Source: Caenorhabditis remanei (taxonomy: Eukaryota > Nematoda > Chromadorea > Rhabditida > Rhabditidae). From it: 64,000 nt of DNA. A model generated the notes under the pieces. That model was given only the letters and a program-made list of their open reading frames with translations. It had not been told where the DNA came from and did not search any database. The position numbers were made by a program, and so were the translations under genes. Positions 13,201 to 24,398 of this stretch are shown here, piece after piece; within the stretch, counting starts at the first letter, position 1, and every line of letters starts with the position of its first letter. Where the stretch lies: contig NC_071333.1 in the NCBI RefSeq assembly GCF_010183535.1, positions 14,940,587 through 15,004,586 on the forward strand. The letters run 5' to 3'.

Positions 13201-16017
13201 ACAACACACTCACACAACTAACAAAACTACTAGTAAGGTCAATATCTGATATTCGAAGTCTAATAGTTTACCCATTTTCGATGAACTCAAATTTTGCTTC
13301 AACTCACCGAGTGATCATTGAGATTTGTCGGCAGACACTTGAGCAACGTCAACTTCCGTCTTTCTGAATTCTGAATTCTGACATTTCAATTGTACATAGT
13401 GTGAAAGCATTATTACTTGAACTATGGTCAGCTTCGAAATGTTTTGTGATGATCAGGACCTCAAGGTTAAAAATTGATAGCAATAGTCTTTTGATTCATT
13501 GACGGAATCAAATTGACAAGGACATCTATATTTTGTAGCAGATGTTCTTATTTTATCTATTTTTTCTTTTTCTTACTAATAGCGTAGAAAGAATAATTAT
13601 TTGTGTCAAAAGAATTGTCTAAACTACAATAGTTGTTTTTTTGAAACTTAGATTGGGAGGGTAAACAATAATATACGAAACAAAATGAAAATTAGTATAC
13701 TATTAAAAAGTATAAGAAGTGTATACACTAGTAGTTCATTAAAACGGCAACATATTCATGTCGGAAGCATAACTAACCATAGAAAGAGCCATCCTTTTTG
13801 CTCATTGGCAGGATGTAGCAAAACTTTTTCTCCTTTTGACAAGTACTCACCCTCGCTCTTTCGTTTTCCACACTATTTACGCATTGATCGTCATTTCTAT
13901 CCGTTCCCGACGTGCACCCTCGTTTTCGTCTTTCGGTCGCTGCGTCTCAGCACCATCTTCTTCAAAGCGAGTTGGTTCTCTGCCGTCTCTTCCACCTTTC
14001 ACTGTCTTTTCTCGTTATGTTCCCCTTGCCTCTGTGCGGTCCGAATGTAATATTGGTGTGGTGACTATCTCTCTTTCCTCTACTCTCTCTTTTCCTCTTT
14101 TCACCATGTTCACCATTTTTACTTCGTCCATCTTCTTTTTTTTTCCTTTTTTCATTTTTCCCGTAGGTTTCTAAGTAGAGTCTCATTTCGTGGTTCAGTA
14201 GATCGAAAAATGAACTAATCTTACCCCTAATAACCACACACCAGAGATATCACGGATTAGAAAAGGGATTTGCCCTTTTTAAAGTCCAAGATGCGGAATC
14301 AAAGCCTAACATCGAAACAAAGTAGAGAATGAAGAAATATGAGGGACAAACTCAAAACGTAGCCAATGAACGGGCGGTAGTTCTCGCAACGGCTGTCCAC
14401 AAAGCACTGTCAAACATCATTGACCTGACCTTATACTTTCGACGACAAACCGCGCGTGGAAAAACATACAACCTGGTTTTTCCCGCAAGTTTTAGTTTCG
14501 TTCTCCGATTGTTGTACTTTTTTCAAGTGGTAAACTTGTTGTGAGATCTTTGGAACAGAAATTTGTTCTCAGTTATAATTTTTAAAGAAATGTTCATATT
14601 TTTATGGATGAACGTGAAAATTTTTATCCGACTTTGAGTTTAAAAACAAATTTCTTATTTGAAAATCAGAGACTAATCCCATTTCGAAATTTCTTGACGT
14701 GCTTTTTATTGTTGGGAACCCCGAAAGTAAATTTTTTCTCACATGAAATAGTGCAAATCACCCCAAAAAATCTTTTTGACACATCGTTCATTTTTAATCT
14801 CTCAAATCTTGATGATCGAAACGATCAAAAATATCATCTTATTGAAGTGACGAGAAATCCGAAAAAATCTTATCAACTCTATCGGATCATCCTTTTTTAT
14901 GTGTTTTAGTCATACACTTTCACAATATTCCTCCAGTATCCCAACAAGCTGTAACTAATGAAAAAATTATTCGAGAAACGGCGGAAACAGGAAAACGAGG
15001 AGAGAGGACCAATTTGTTCACACATAAGTGATTAGAACGGGAAGAAGAGCATTAGTAGTGGTAATGCGCTCAGCTAATCTGAGAGGTTCTGACGTTTTGA
15101 TATGCTAATGTGCTCGTTGATTATCGAAGTTTCCTAGAAATCCAGATTTTTCTGCAAATCTATAATTCGTAGAAGTGTTATGCTTTCAGGTTTCACTTTC
15201 AGAAAATCACTTTCAATATCAAACTTGGCATTGAAAATTTCTAAAACTAAAAACTTTTTAGTTTACGCTCACCAACTGTTTTTAGTAATATATTCACGTT
15301 TTGAAAAAGACGCAACAAACAGAAAGATCACTTCCATGTTGAAAAAACTGTTTTTTTTAATCAATACAGTGATCACTAATTTCATACAATCCGCCGTGAA
15401 ACTAGTATTTTTAATTCGTTTTTGTTACGAATTACAAATCAAATAAAAATATCGAAAGTTCAAAGTTTCGATTGTCTTCCTTTCTTTCTTTGATTCTCCC
15501 ATTGATACTATAATCAACAACAATTGGTATGGTCATGCGCAGTCTGCGTTTCTATTGATAGACACTATGCCAAACACAGACTATACTTTTCTAGAAAGGT
15601 CTCGCTTGTTTTGAGACCATCGTTCCGAGAACTTGTGATATACAGGTGCTTTTTTGAAATTGATTCTAGTGGAGAGTGAATATATATATATATATAAAGC
15701 GTGGTGATGAACTTTGAGCAAATAATGTTTATCTGAACTGATTCTCTGAATCTGAGAAAAATTTAATCCGATTTCATCCTGCTACAATGTGCTTAATTTT
15801 AGTGCATATTATGATCTTGATCTATTCATCTTTTTCTCCCGAAGCATTTTCAAAGTTCTTGGTATATGAGTTCTCATATTGAAATTTAATGAGTTTTATC
15901 TATTTCTACTAGAGTGTGTGTACTTTACATTTAGCTATTTGCTTAAGAAATGTGCTCTTTTTCTGAAATCGTGTTATTTTTCACAGCTCTTCGTTCTCAA
16001 ATCTTCTTTTTTCAGCC
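7244..16017. other. Intergenic region between divergent ADAMTS and nuclear receptor genes
   Basis: About 8.8 kb with no gene I can support. It holds the 5' flanks of both neighbours, a terminal-inverted-repeat element at 10675-10900, a predicted hairpin at 9819-9892, pyrimidine-rich tracts near 11700-11870 and 13840-14160, and a (TA)n run near 15682-15698. A 64-codon ORF at 8484-8678 has coding-like composition, but no splice partner or domain was found. Both flanking genes are transcribed away from this region, so it probably carries regulatory DNA for both. Confidence 0.5.
10675..10900. mobile_element. MITE-like element, best-preserved copy of the interspersed family
   Basis: The left end CAGGGTTGGGAAAT and the right end ATTTCCCAACCCTG are exact inverted repeats. 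Matching GGCCGG-type sequence sits just inside both ends, and the 226-bp element has an AT-rich core. It encodes no protein, so it is a non-autonomous element. The other copies in the window share the GC-rich ends and the core style. Confidence 0.7.
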
Positions 16018-19000
16018 ATGCTGGCTTTTGAAAGCCATATCGATTCAACCTACACACGTCAAAAGGCAAAAGATCTTGCTAAAAAATTTATCCCTGGTTT
16101 GTTCTAGCCCACATTTCACCTGAAACGGAGAAAATTTGCAGGTGAACTATGCACAGTGTGCGGTGACGTGGCGTCAGGAATCCATTACTCGGTGGCTGCT
16201 TGTAACGGGTGCAAAACTTTTTTTCGTAGAGTCGTTTTAGAGGTAAGTGGACTCCAAAACGGGGGATTGGAATGAAAACGTAAAAATTTTCAGAATCGAA
16301 CATATTCCTGTAAAAATAACGGTGACTGTATAATTGACAAGTCGATGAGGTGTTCCTGTCGACATTGTCGATATAAAAAATGCATAATGGCCGGCATGGA
16401 TCGGGCAGAATTGAGTATGGAACGAAGGAGGAAACGAAAAAAGCTGAATGGATTAGAAGGATCAGAGGAGAGTTGGGAAACTGAAGATCCGCTGATCAAT
16501 TTGTTGCTTATGAAGGAGGCACTGTGAGTTTTCAATCAGCTTTCAATCTTATACATATCTGAAAATCAAAATTATTGTTTTTTAGGTATCAAAAACTGTT
16601 ACATTCCTCTGCGATGACAATACACACATCTTTACGAGAAGCACTGGATATGACACAAATTGCTTTCAATGATAAGAACAGCAAGGTGGGTTGATTATTC
16701 ATTCTTGATAACTCAGAGTTCAAAGATTATTGATAGTGTAACGAAATCAAAAAACAATCGTTTTTGAAATTACTACAAATTCGAAAATGTTTGGAAGACC
16801 ATGGTACTGTCAGCGGAGCCAACCTTGTACAGTTAAACTTGTGATATATCTAAAAACAGTTCGGAGCGTCATATTTCGTCTAGCTCCACCGCTGGGTGTA
16901 TGTCTAGTTGCGGAACTTTGATTTACGAAGGCTCTTTACCCATAAAAAAGTTTTGATACTACGGTAGTCGCAACGAGACCCAGACCTCGTCCCCGGGCTG
17001 AACTTTGAGTAAGCGGTCAGCCACCATAAAATGACTCATATTTAGTAATTTGGCAACTTTTCGATAGCTCTACTAGAAACATTGATTACTGTGAAGGAAA
17101 CTAGGGACAGTGAAAATAAAGTTGATGTAAATCAACACACGTCCTTCACACAAAATTATCTTCAGCTTCTACCATAACTATTTCCCTTTATTCAGTATGA
17201 ATCTCGCATGGATCCTAAGTATCCAACCAACTTCTCATTTTGGCGTGCGAAAATACTCACTGTTCTTGTGGAATGGGCAAAGTCTTTTGAGGTAACCATT
17301 CAATATTTTTTATCCAACGATTCCTACTAATTTTTTCCAGGTATTTGCTCATTTGATGCCAGAAGACCAAAAACGACTGTTCATCCACACCGCATTTTCC
17401 AATTTAGTACTAGCAGAAGCATTTCACACTCCGGAGAAATACAACGATCGGATTGTGTTTCCTGATGGATTGTGTGGGTATGTTTTAGTTATTTTGGCAA
17501 ATACAGTGTACATAAAAACTGTGCTTCCAGGTTTCGAAACGTAGCACAATCAGTGTCAAGCGATGGTGTATCGAACAAGACGTATGGATTAACACCTACG
17601 GTGGTAGCAGTAATCAACGATGTTCTTGTACCGATACGAAGGATGCGGTTAACGAAAGTTGAATATGTGCTTCTGCAAGCAATTATTTTTTTCGATCCAG
17701 GTGAGAATTTATGTTTTGAAACGTAAAACAAAGAAAAAATCAGTCAGAGAAAATAACTCAAACACGTTTTTTTGCTAATAAGCTTGTTTTTGTAGTTCAT
17801 TAGATTATTTCCAGCTTTTGGACTACATTCCCGAGCCATACATTCATAAGATACTGTAAATTCACACGTGCTAATCCATTTCAAGTCAACCATTTTTCAA
17901 AAATAAAATACAGCAGTTATTTCCATTGTGTACGTTGTTTCAATCCTCACAAGCAATAGCGCATCCATACTTCAAGCTAAAAACCAATAAATTTATCTTC
18001 AAAAGTCTCCCCTCGTACAGTTTATTCATTTCCCAAACAAACCAAAAAAAGAAAAAAAGAAATCCGTCGAGCCGGATTCGAACCAGCGACCTAAGGATAC
18101 CCACTGACTCTACAGTCCTCCGCTCTACCAACTGAGCTATCGACGGCACGCAAGTAGCTTGGAGAGACTAGCGTTAAATAGCGGGTAGACGACCGCAGCG
18201 CCGCACTCTTGTGTCTCTCGAAACATCAGTGTATTTCTCCTGGAGAGGAGAGACCCAGAGACATTGGTGGTTGAAGGGAGATGCAATCCTATGTGTTTCC
18301 AACCCAACCTAGCTTCTCTTTTACTCACTCAGAAGTATGACTCGTTCACGAATGTAGGCATAAACTAATTTAGAGGAAAGTACGATTTGTTGATTTAATT
18401 AACATTGTGCCCCAGGTGGCATAACACATTTTTTGGTAGAGGAAACTCTTGCACAGCGAAAAGTTGGGTGTGAGTAATTTGATTCAAAAGCCCAGAAAGG
18501 AAAAACTCAGGAAAGTGCTACAAACTACAAAAATGAAATCATGAAATGATGTGAATAGAATCATAAAATTAATTATGAAATTTTTGAAGACCAAAATAGA
18601 ATTACAGTATGATTTCCAGTAAGATATAGTTACTGTCAGGATTGTACACAAAGCCACAAATTTCCCTCTGTGAACATTGCGATTATCTCCTACCGTTTCC
18701 TTAATTCCAAAATTTTAGACTGTCTGTCATTAACAAAGCACGGTGCCCAAATTATTGCTGCCAAACGGAAACGACTTCTAGATTCCCTCCAACGATGGCT
18801 TCAAGCTCAAACCAAAGATGCTATTGAAGCATCAACCAGATTCGCGGAAATCCTGCTCAGAATATGTAATGTACAGGTGAGTTCTTTTTCCATTGTTCTT
18901 TTTTTAGTTAGTCTCTAAAAATTATGGAAATTTGGAAAAACAATATCGCAAAAACAATGATCCATCCTTTGTGTTATATCCACACAAATCAGTGTACAGT

Positions 19001-19197
19001 TCATTGAATTCCAGGCCAACTATACGCTTTTTTTATACTATAACATAATAGATAAAGTATTTTATCAATGTTTTTTTCAGAAAGTCGCAGCATTCAAACG
19101 AGAAACGTTATGCACCATCGAAACCTTCGAATTGATGCAACCACATCCGTTTACGATGGAAATATCAAAAAGTTATCCGGATTTCTCTTATTTCTAG
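16018..19197 (+). CDS. nhr-17: Nuclear hormone receptor (C4 zinc finger DNA-binding domain plus ligand-binding domain)
   Basis: Ligand-regulated transcription factor of the expanded nematode receptor family. Nine exons close in frame to 395 residues: 16018-16096, 16142-16242, 16294-16523, 16586-16685, 17196-17291, 17341-17477, 17531-17700, 18719-18876, 19081-19197. The zinc finger occupies about residues 27-95: first module [24 protein letters not shown], second module [24 protein letters not shown] basic stretch RRRKRKK follows. Residues about 150-390 are a helical ligand-binding domain with [17 protein letters not shown] and [22 protein letters not shown] acceptor 2 bases before the ATG may be a trans-splice site. 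The 1-kb intron 7 contains an antisense tRNA-Tyr. The family is certain. The symbol is inferred from adjacency to the ADAMTS gene. Confidence 0.88.
18063..18146 (-). tRNA. tRNA-Tyr (GUA), intron-containing
   Basis: On the minus strand the gene begins CCGTCGATAGCTCAGTTGG and ends with GGTTCGAATCC, CGACGG and discriminator A. The acceptor, D and T arms pair. The anticodon segment reads CTGTA, then a short intron (GAGTCAGTGGGT-like), then ATCC, as in eukaryotic tRNA-Tyr genes. A/T-rich DNA downstream (runs of A on the plus strand at 18040-18060) supplies the Pol III terminator. It lies antisense inside intron 7 of the nuclear receptor gene. Confidence 0.95.
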
Positions 19198-19630
19198 CCA
19201 TTTTTCAATTCTGCCATAGTCATCTAGTCACTTTAATACTGTGATCCGTCGTTTAGCGAAAGTGTCAAATTGTATTTATAACACCTCCAACTACCTCAAG
19301 TTATTGTATATCACTGCTCACATGTTTATTGTTTTGAACGATTCGAAGTCAAATGTCTTGTTACAAGTTTCCCCAATTTATTTCATGGTTTTTCATTGTC
19401 ATGAAATTTATTTCTACCCAATATTCCTTTCAAACTTTCTCTTATCATTTCCTTACGGGTTCTCAGTTTCTCGTAGACTTTTTTTTCTTTGTTTCCAATT
19501 TCATACATTGTCTTATTGGATCTCTTATAATACTCAGTCAGTTGCCAACCTTCCCCCACTCTACCCTTTTTTCTAGCATTTTCCAAATATCAGTGTCAAG
19601 CTGAGTGTCTTGTGATAACCGACACAATTC

Positions 19631-19636
19631 AATAAA
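19631..19636 (+). terminator. Poly(A) signal of nuclear receptor gene
   Basis: An AATAAA hexamer lies about 430 bases after the stop codon at 19197. It is the first canonical hexamer downstream that I see on this strand. Confidence 0.5.
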
Positions 19637-19845
19637 AGGTTTCTTACGCCAAACGTTTCCGTGATAATTCGATTCACAGGTCGGGCCGACTACTGTAGTG
19701 CATGACGTGCAATGCTGGAATTCAATTATTATTCCGTTGGCTCTAAGAAAATTGGAAAAGGGGAGGAGTCAGCAGGGCCATGCCCACCTTTCGAATGGGA
19801 GCTCAGAATAAAACTTGTCATTCGACATTTGAGCTACCAGCTAAG

Positions 19846-20264
19846 ATGAATCGACAACTTCTTCTTGGTGAGTTATTTTATTTTTGAGTGGTTGAGTAGT
19901 AGTTGCTAACATTGTCTTAGGTACCATAGTAATTAGAAAATTTCAATTTCTATTGAATCGCTTTCAGTCTTTGTCGCTATCTGCGTGCTCTCCCAAAACG
20001 CAATGGCTCTCCGTGGCGCGCTTTTCCGTTCCGGACGCAGTCTTCTTCACCGTCAAATTAATCAGGAGGTCGCTATCGAGCAACCGCAGATGATTCAATC
20101 CGAGAAACGTTCTCCTGTGAGTCGGCCTATTTCTTATTAGATTGATTGTCCAGTATTGACTTGGGTGGTATACGAATTCCTATTTTCAGGTCGTTGAGCT
20201 CTATCCGGTGGTCGACACAGGAAATGGGGATCCAGAAGCGTTCGCATCATACTTCAGATTTTAA
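19846..20264 (+). CDS. Small secreted peptide precursor, neuropeptide-like
   Basis: Three exons (19846-19867, 19968-20116, 20190-20264) join in frame to an 81-residue protein. Residues 1-21 are a typical signal peptide (MNRQLLLVFVAICVLSQNAMA). The mature part starts LRGALFRSGRSLLHRQ, in which SGR is a candidate amidation plus cleavage site. A dibasic KR follows EK near residue 55 and releases a C-terminal peptide SPVVELYPVVDTGNGDPE... ending in FRF. There is no glycine after FRF, so that end is not an FMRFamide-type amidation site. The layout (signal peptide, basic cleavage sites, short length) fits a neuropeptide or other processed secreted peptide, but I do not recognise the family. It lies about 650 bases downstream of the nuclear receptor on the same strand. 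That distance is too long for a typical operon. Confidence 0.75.
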
Positions 20265-20719
20265 TGTTGCTGGCTCAGGTTGCGGTTGACATCGACATAG
20301 CAAATCATCTCCTATCCTGATAACCCATGTTTATTATTTATTCCTCGGTACCACGCATAAAGAGTAAACGGTTGTGAAATTGTGTATTATGTGGGAGTAT
20401 TCAGGGAAACAAGTTATCACTTTTGCAAATGAGTGGATAAAATATTAATTATGAGGACACCACACTAGGATAACTTCTGGTTTTTGGCAAAAGTTACTAG
20501 TTTGCACGCAAACAGAGATGCTTCCTGATATAATTAAACTGCAATGTAGACTAACTTCATACAACTATCAGAGCCAAAACCACTGAAAATCAGCAAATTA
20601 GAGGCAGCACAATAAATAGTTTAAAAAAAACAAAAAAATGTCGAAAAAAAGAAAATTGGCGCGGTTGTGACGGCTTTTATACAAATTTGGGAAAAAAGAT
20701 AGAAACAGTTCGAAAATGA

Positions 20720-20783
20720 GAAGACACTCTACGGAGAAACGGTTTTGTGACGTCACTAGAAGATTCGATTTGCTTCTGGGAAG
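20720..20783 (-). promoter_or_regulatory. Orphan copy of tRNA-linked 65-bp element
   Basis: It matches the two elements upstream of the tRNA-Ile genes: TCTACGGAGAAACGG, then TGACGTCA, then TTCTGGGAAG at the same spacing. No tRNA is present at the corresponding position to its left (20600-20700). Its role is unknown. It could be the remnant of a third tandem unit. Confidence 0.5.
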
Positions 20784-21162
20784 ATATTTTTTCATTCTCC
20801 CAATCATTAGGTCAAAATAATGATTTTGAGAAGTATATGGAAGTAACAGTAATTTCTATTATCCTGAAACCATAAAATATTTAGAAATTATCCAAACATC
20901 CAATTTTCTTTTTCATAATTAAATACTGCTCAGATATGAACTTTTCAGACCCCTGCCTTATTCACTGTTCACTGTTTAAAAATCTTTTTTTGTTTGTATC
21001 TTTTGTTCCGTTTCGTCTACCAATACTTTACACTGAATCTGCGAAAAAAATACCTTGAATCATGTCGTATGTTTTTCGTTGGGTAATTTTGTTAGGTAAT
21101 GGTCTTATGTTTATTTCAAAAGTCGATACTCAAATATTTACTGAAAAATATCAAAAAAGATC

Positions 21163-21247
21163 TGCCCCATGCCAGGCTCGAACTGGCGACCTTGGCATAC
21201 CCTATAGACTATAAGTACCACGCGCTAACCGACTGCGCCAATGGGGC
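21163..21247 (-). tRNA. tRNA-Ile (UAU), intron-containing, copy 1
   Basis: The minus strand starts GCCCCATTGGCGCAGTCGG and ends GTTCGAGCC, TGGC, ATGGGGC and discriminator A. The anticodon stem TGGTA/TGCCA encloses a loop CTTATA with anticodon TAT, followed by an 11-12 base intron (GTCTATAGGGT). tRNA-Ile(UAU) genes carry introns in many eukaryotes. An A-run on the plus strand at 21153-21158 provides the terminator. Copy 2 lies 522 bases away and differs by one base, inside the intron. Confidence 0.95.
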
Positions 21248-21322
21248 ACATCTATACGTCTGAGAGATGCGGGAGAAGAGACGACGACATAAACAACAAC
21301 AATATGAATGCGAAGGAGGGGG

Positions 21323-21388
21323 GATGCGATACTGCGCGGAAAAACGGCTAAATGACGTCACACACAAACGCGATGTGCCTCTGGGAAG
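21323..21388 (-). promoter_or_regulatory. 65-bp conserved element upstream of tRNA-Ile copy 1
   Basis: It contains GATGCGAT, CGCGGAAAAACGGCT, a CRE-like TGACGTCA and CTCTGGGAAG in fixed order. It sits 76-141 bases upstream of the tRNA 5' end. The same order and spacing occur at 21840 and 20720. Confidence 0.55.
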
Positions 21389-21684
21389 CCTTTACTGCCC
21401 CTCTCATTACTTATTTAACGTTGAAGTTTAAGCTGCGCACTAACGAAGAGTTTTAAACCTAGTATCTGAAAATGTTTTTTTTTCCTTTTCTGAGAGTTTC
21501 AAAGCGGTAACTCCCTCTCAGTAAATTATTTTCAATTGGTTTGCTCATGACAATACGTTGTTGCATGTTCTTTCTCTGTTTTTTTCTTGTCTTTGTTGAT
21601 TTTAATAAATTCAAATTCATGAGTAAACGCATCAAACAACACTCAACATCACAGCCTGAAAATTAGATTGAAAAAAAAATGATC

Positions 21685-21769
21685 TGCCCCATGCCAGGCT
21701 CGAACTGGCGACCTTGGCATAACCTATAGACTATAAGTACCACGCGCTAACCGACTGCGCCAATGGGGC
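21685..21769 (-). tRNA. tRNA-Ile (UAU), intron-containing, copy 2
   Basis: Identical to copy 1 in all mature positions. The only difference is one base in the intron. The same anticodon TAT, discriminator A and A-run terminator (21671-21679 on the plus strand) are present. A tandem duplication is the simplest origin. Confidence 0.95.
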
Positions 21770-21839
21770 ACATACACACGTCATACCGTTCGGGAAAAAA
21801 TGGCGACGGGAAGAAGGACAGAAATCCAACAATGAAACA

Positions 21840-21904
21840 GATGCGATTCTACGCGGAAAACGGCTATATGATGTCATGAACAGACAAAATGTGACTCTGG
21901 GAAG
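21840..21904 (-). promoter_or_regulatory. 65-bp conserved element upstream of tRNA-Ile copy 2
   Basis: GATGCGATTCTACGCGG, AAAACGGCTATATGATGTCA and CTCTGGGAAG align with the element at 21323-21388. It lies 71-135 bases upstream of the tRNA start. DNA between element and tRNA is much less conserved than the element itself. Confidence 0.55.
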
Positions 21905-22498
21905 AAAATCTCTATTGCGTCGATCCATTTTACTATTGATCTGCAAATTTATAATTTTTGTCATCGTCGATATTGTTTTTCTATGATATTTTATTCCCGA
22001 AAGAAGTTTGCCCAAGAGAGATGAAAATCGAACAGTGACAAGTAGTAAACAATTCAAATAATAAGGAGCCGAAAATCAAGACGAAAATAATCTTACATAT
22101 ACATTAAAAAAAGAAGTCAATGTAAAACAGAAAAAGTATCCCAAATGAGAATAAATACAGAAAATTGAGTTATAGCCTACCGGATCAAAAAAGTAGTTTA
22201 GAAACCAAGTTTTGTGGATCAAACTGGTCGCTTCCAGAGTATCACCAATTGACGGATAAACAAGAGAAGGGACTACCACTGAACAATTTTGAGTAAGGTC
22301 CAACTACCGTGTCTTGTTTGAAGGCTGTGAGTAAAGAAACCGATGAAAAAGTAGATCCACAAAACTCTCCCATGTTGAATATACAAAACTAACACAGAGT
22401 GAATTAGGAATGAAAAAAAATGACTCGAGGAATGGGTATGTGAAAAATAGAAATGGGAACGACACGTGATAAAATAATACTGTACAATATTCTAATAT

Positions 22499-22736
22499 AA
22501 CGTAAAAACTGTATGATAATGGCACGCCGTTATATTTTTCAACTGCCTCCCAGAGAAATGTTGTGGTTTCATAAACTAATTAGAGTTAAACGGAAAAACT
22601 TATTTGGACGTTCTATTTGTTGATCTAGATGTTACTAAAAACGCTGATTTTTATCAGAATCTAGAAAAACACAGGGACAATCTTACTCATAAATGAAAGA
22701 ATAAATGGTGTGCCGTTATAATACAGTTTTTACGGT
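22499..22736. mobile_element. MITE-like element with 30-bp terminal inverted repeats
   Basis: The left end (22499-22528, CGTAAAAACTGTATGATAAT then GGCACGCC) matches the reverse complement of the right end (22707-22736) at about 26 of 30 positions. The 238-bp interior has no ORF. It lies just downstream of the 22762 stop codon of the minus-strand gene. Confidence 0.6.
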
Positions 22737-22761
22737 AAACGTAATATTTGGCCTTGAAATT

Positions 22762-24398
22762 CTAACTAAAGTAAACTTGAACATTGTCGACTTCCTGAAA
22801 ACTGCATGATGCCGTTGAAGAGGTGATGAGCTTGGGGCGAGAGTAAAAAGTGGTAGATTCGGGAAAAACAAATGCAAAAATGTCACATCCAACATAATTA
22901 GGATTGTTCTCGCCCAACGCGGTACGCTCTTTTTCTCGGTTATCGTTCACAATAGTTGTGACTTTCTTGTACATAAGCAACGCGGCGATGATGAAAGTGG
23001 ACAATTGGTAGACTTCTTTTCTGTGCTCATCAGATGAATCGAAGCCACCGTACTTCATTTGAGCCTCGCATACTTCGATCAAAAGGAAAACGACAACAGC
23101 GTTGAGTCTGTGGTAGAAAGCATCCAAAATCTGAAACTTGGTCAGACAATTTTGTTCCTTAAGGCATCTCTCCACGATTATGAAGGTCTCGTAGTAATCC
23201 CGGACGATACGGTCAAAATCGAATCTGATTGGTCCTTTGGTCCTCTCGTTAAAACTGAATTTGATTCTCATTTTTCCCATCCACACTTTGACGTGTTGCT
23301 CTTCAATATCACCAAGACTGGCCTCCAAAACACCGTGATCCGAGTTAATCTTTGAGATAGCATCGTAGTTTTCTGAAACAGAAAATGTTAACAAAAATAA
23401 GGTTGTGCAAGTCATTACTTGAGCCAATTCGCTCTTTGCAAAGAATGTGGAAGAGATCGTGTTTATTTCTCTCTCTTGCTTTCGCAGCAGTTTTGATCCA
23501 ACCGTATCCAACTTCCTCTGGCTGGAAAAAAGAAATTATGAATTGCAGACGTTCAACGAGCCGGGCCGATTTGAGATTTTTCATAGACCTTTTCAAAAAA
23601 CTTTTTTTAACTCTTGATAAAAACTCAAGTGTACTTGGGACTTTCGACTTTTTTCGGTAAAAAATTTCAAAAGAATTTTTGCATATTTTTGACTCGGGCA
23701 GAGATTTTGAAAGTCTGATGAATTGCGTCACAGGTCGCGCAACTAATGTAAAGGGAACATCAAAAAAAAACACTTCACAAATTTTCTACGCTGCTCCCAG
23801 ACATTGTTCAGAACGATTGCGCCATTAATGTATTTTGTGAACTTTTTCAACATTCCGACAATATTCCCATTTCAATTACTGTTTCCCACGATCATACGAA
23901 ATGGGAGCCTGCGTCTATTGGTATGGTAGTCGAAAGGCTCATTTATACCTTTTATTTCCATCAGCAAGGTGTTTACCCGTTTTGTCTCCTGTTTTTCTTC
24001 TTTTTTAAACAAGAAACTATTCTAAAATGACGCGAAAAACACTTGTTCAATAACACCATGCCATTTTTAGTTTCAGTTTCTTGTTTCTAATAGTTTTAGG
24101 TAATGCATTGTAGAAAGTGCTGATTTTCTAATTCCGGTGACTAGAATCTTACCGGCATGTAGAGATTCAAGGTGTAGTACTTGTCCAAGTCCACATGTTG
24201 CCACTCGTCATTATTAATAACCTTCTTTTTGGAGCTTTTCTTGAACAGCTTTTCAATCGGTTTCATCTAAAATCTCTATTGAGAATTCGGTCCAACTGTT
24301 CCGAAACTCACGATATCTTGTGAGTGACGAAATTTCGTTCTGAGCTCATCAACTGCCTCCTCTACCGGTGTTAACGAGATTAGCTTGGAGAAGATCAT
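22762..24398 (-). CDS. Uncharacterised nematode protein, 304 residues
   Basis: Four exons join without frame breaks: 24312-24398, 24153-24266, 23419-23521, 22762-23372. The chosen start (MIFSKLISLTPVEE) follows an AATTTCCAG acceptor by ten bases, which could be a trans-splice site. The N-terminal third is charged and lysine-rich (KPIEKLFKKSSKKKV). Residues about 50-70 read DEWQHVDLDKYYTLNLYMP. The large last exon encodes a mixed-helical region with IVRDYYETFIIVERCLKEQ and LNAVVVFLLIEVCEAQMKY. No signal peptide, known catalytic motif or family signature is visible. It is divergently arranged with the gene starting at 24894, and the 495-bp gap probably serves both. I do not recognise a function. 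Confidence 0.75.
23558..23744. repeat. Interspersed repeat copy (in intron 3 of the 22762-24398 gene)
   Basis: GAGCCGGGCCGATTTGAGAT at the left edge and an AT-rich core with TTGAAAGTCTGATGAATTGC at the right resemble the repeat family seen at 10675 and elsewhere. Its ends are degenerate. Confidence 0.45.

Larger units (their letters stand above)
20265..22498. other. Intergenic tRNA-Ile block
   Basis: No protein gene is seen. The stretch contains two tRNA-Ile genes and three copies of a 65-bp element, listed separately. The remaining DNA is AT-rich. Confidence 0.6.

Noticed and set aside
17926..18149. ORFs on both strands across the tRNA-Tyr gene
   Set aside because: They are translations of the tRNA and its flanks.
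20190..20264. C-terminal FRF as evidence for an FMRFamide-like (flp) gene
   Set aside because: There is no glycine or basic cleavage site after FRF, and the motif is not repeated.
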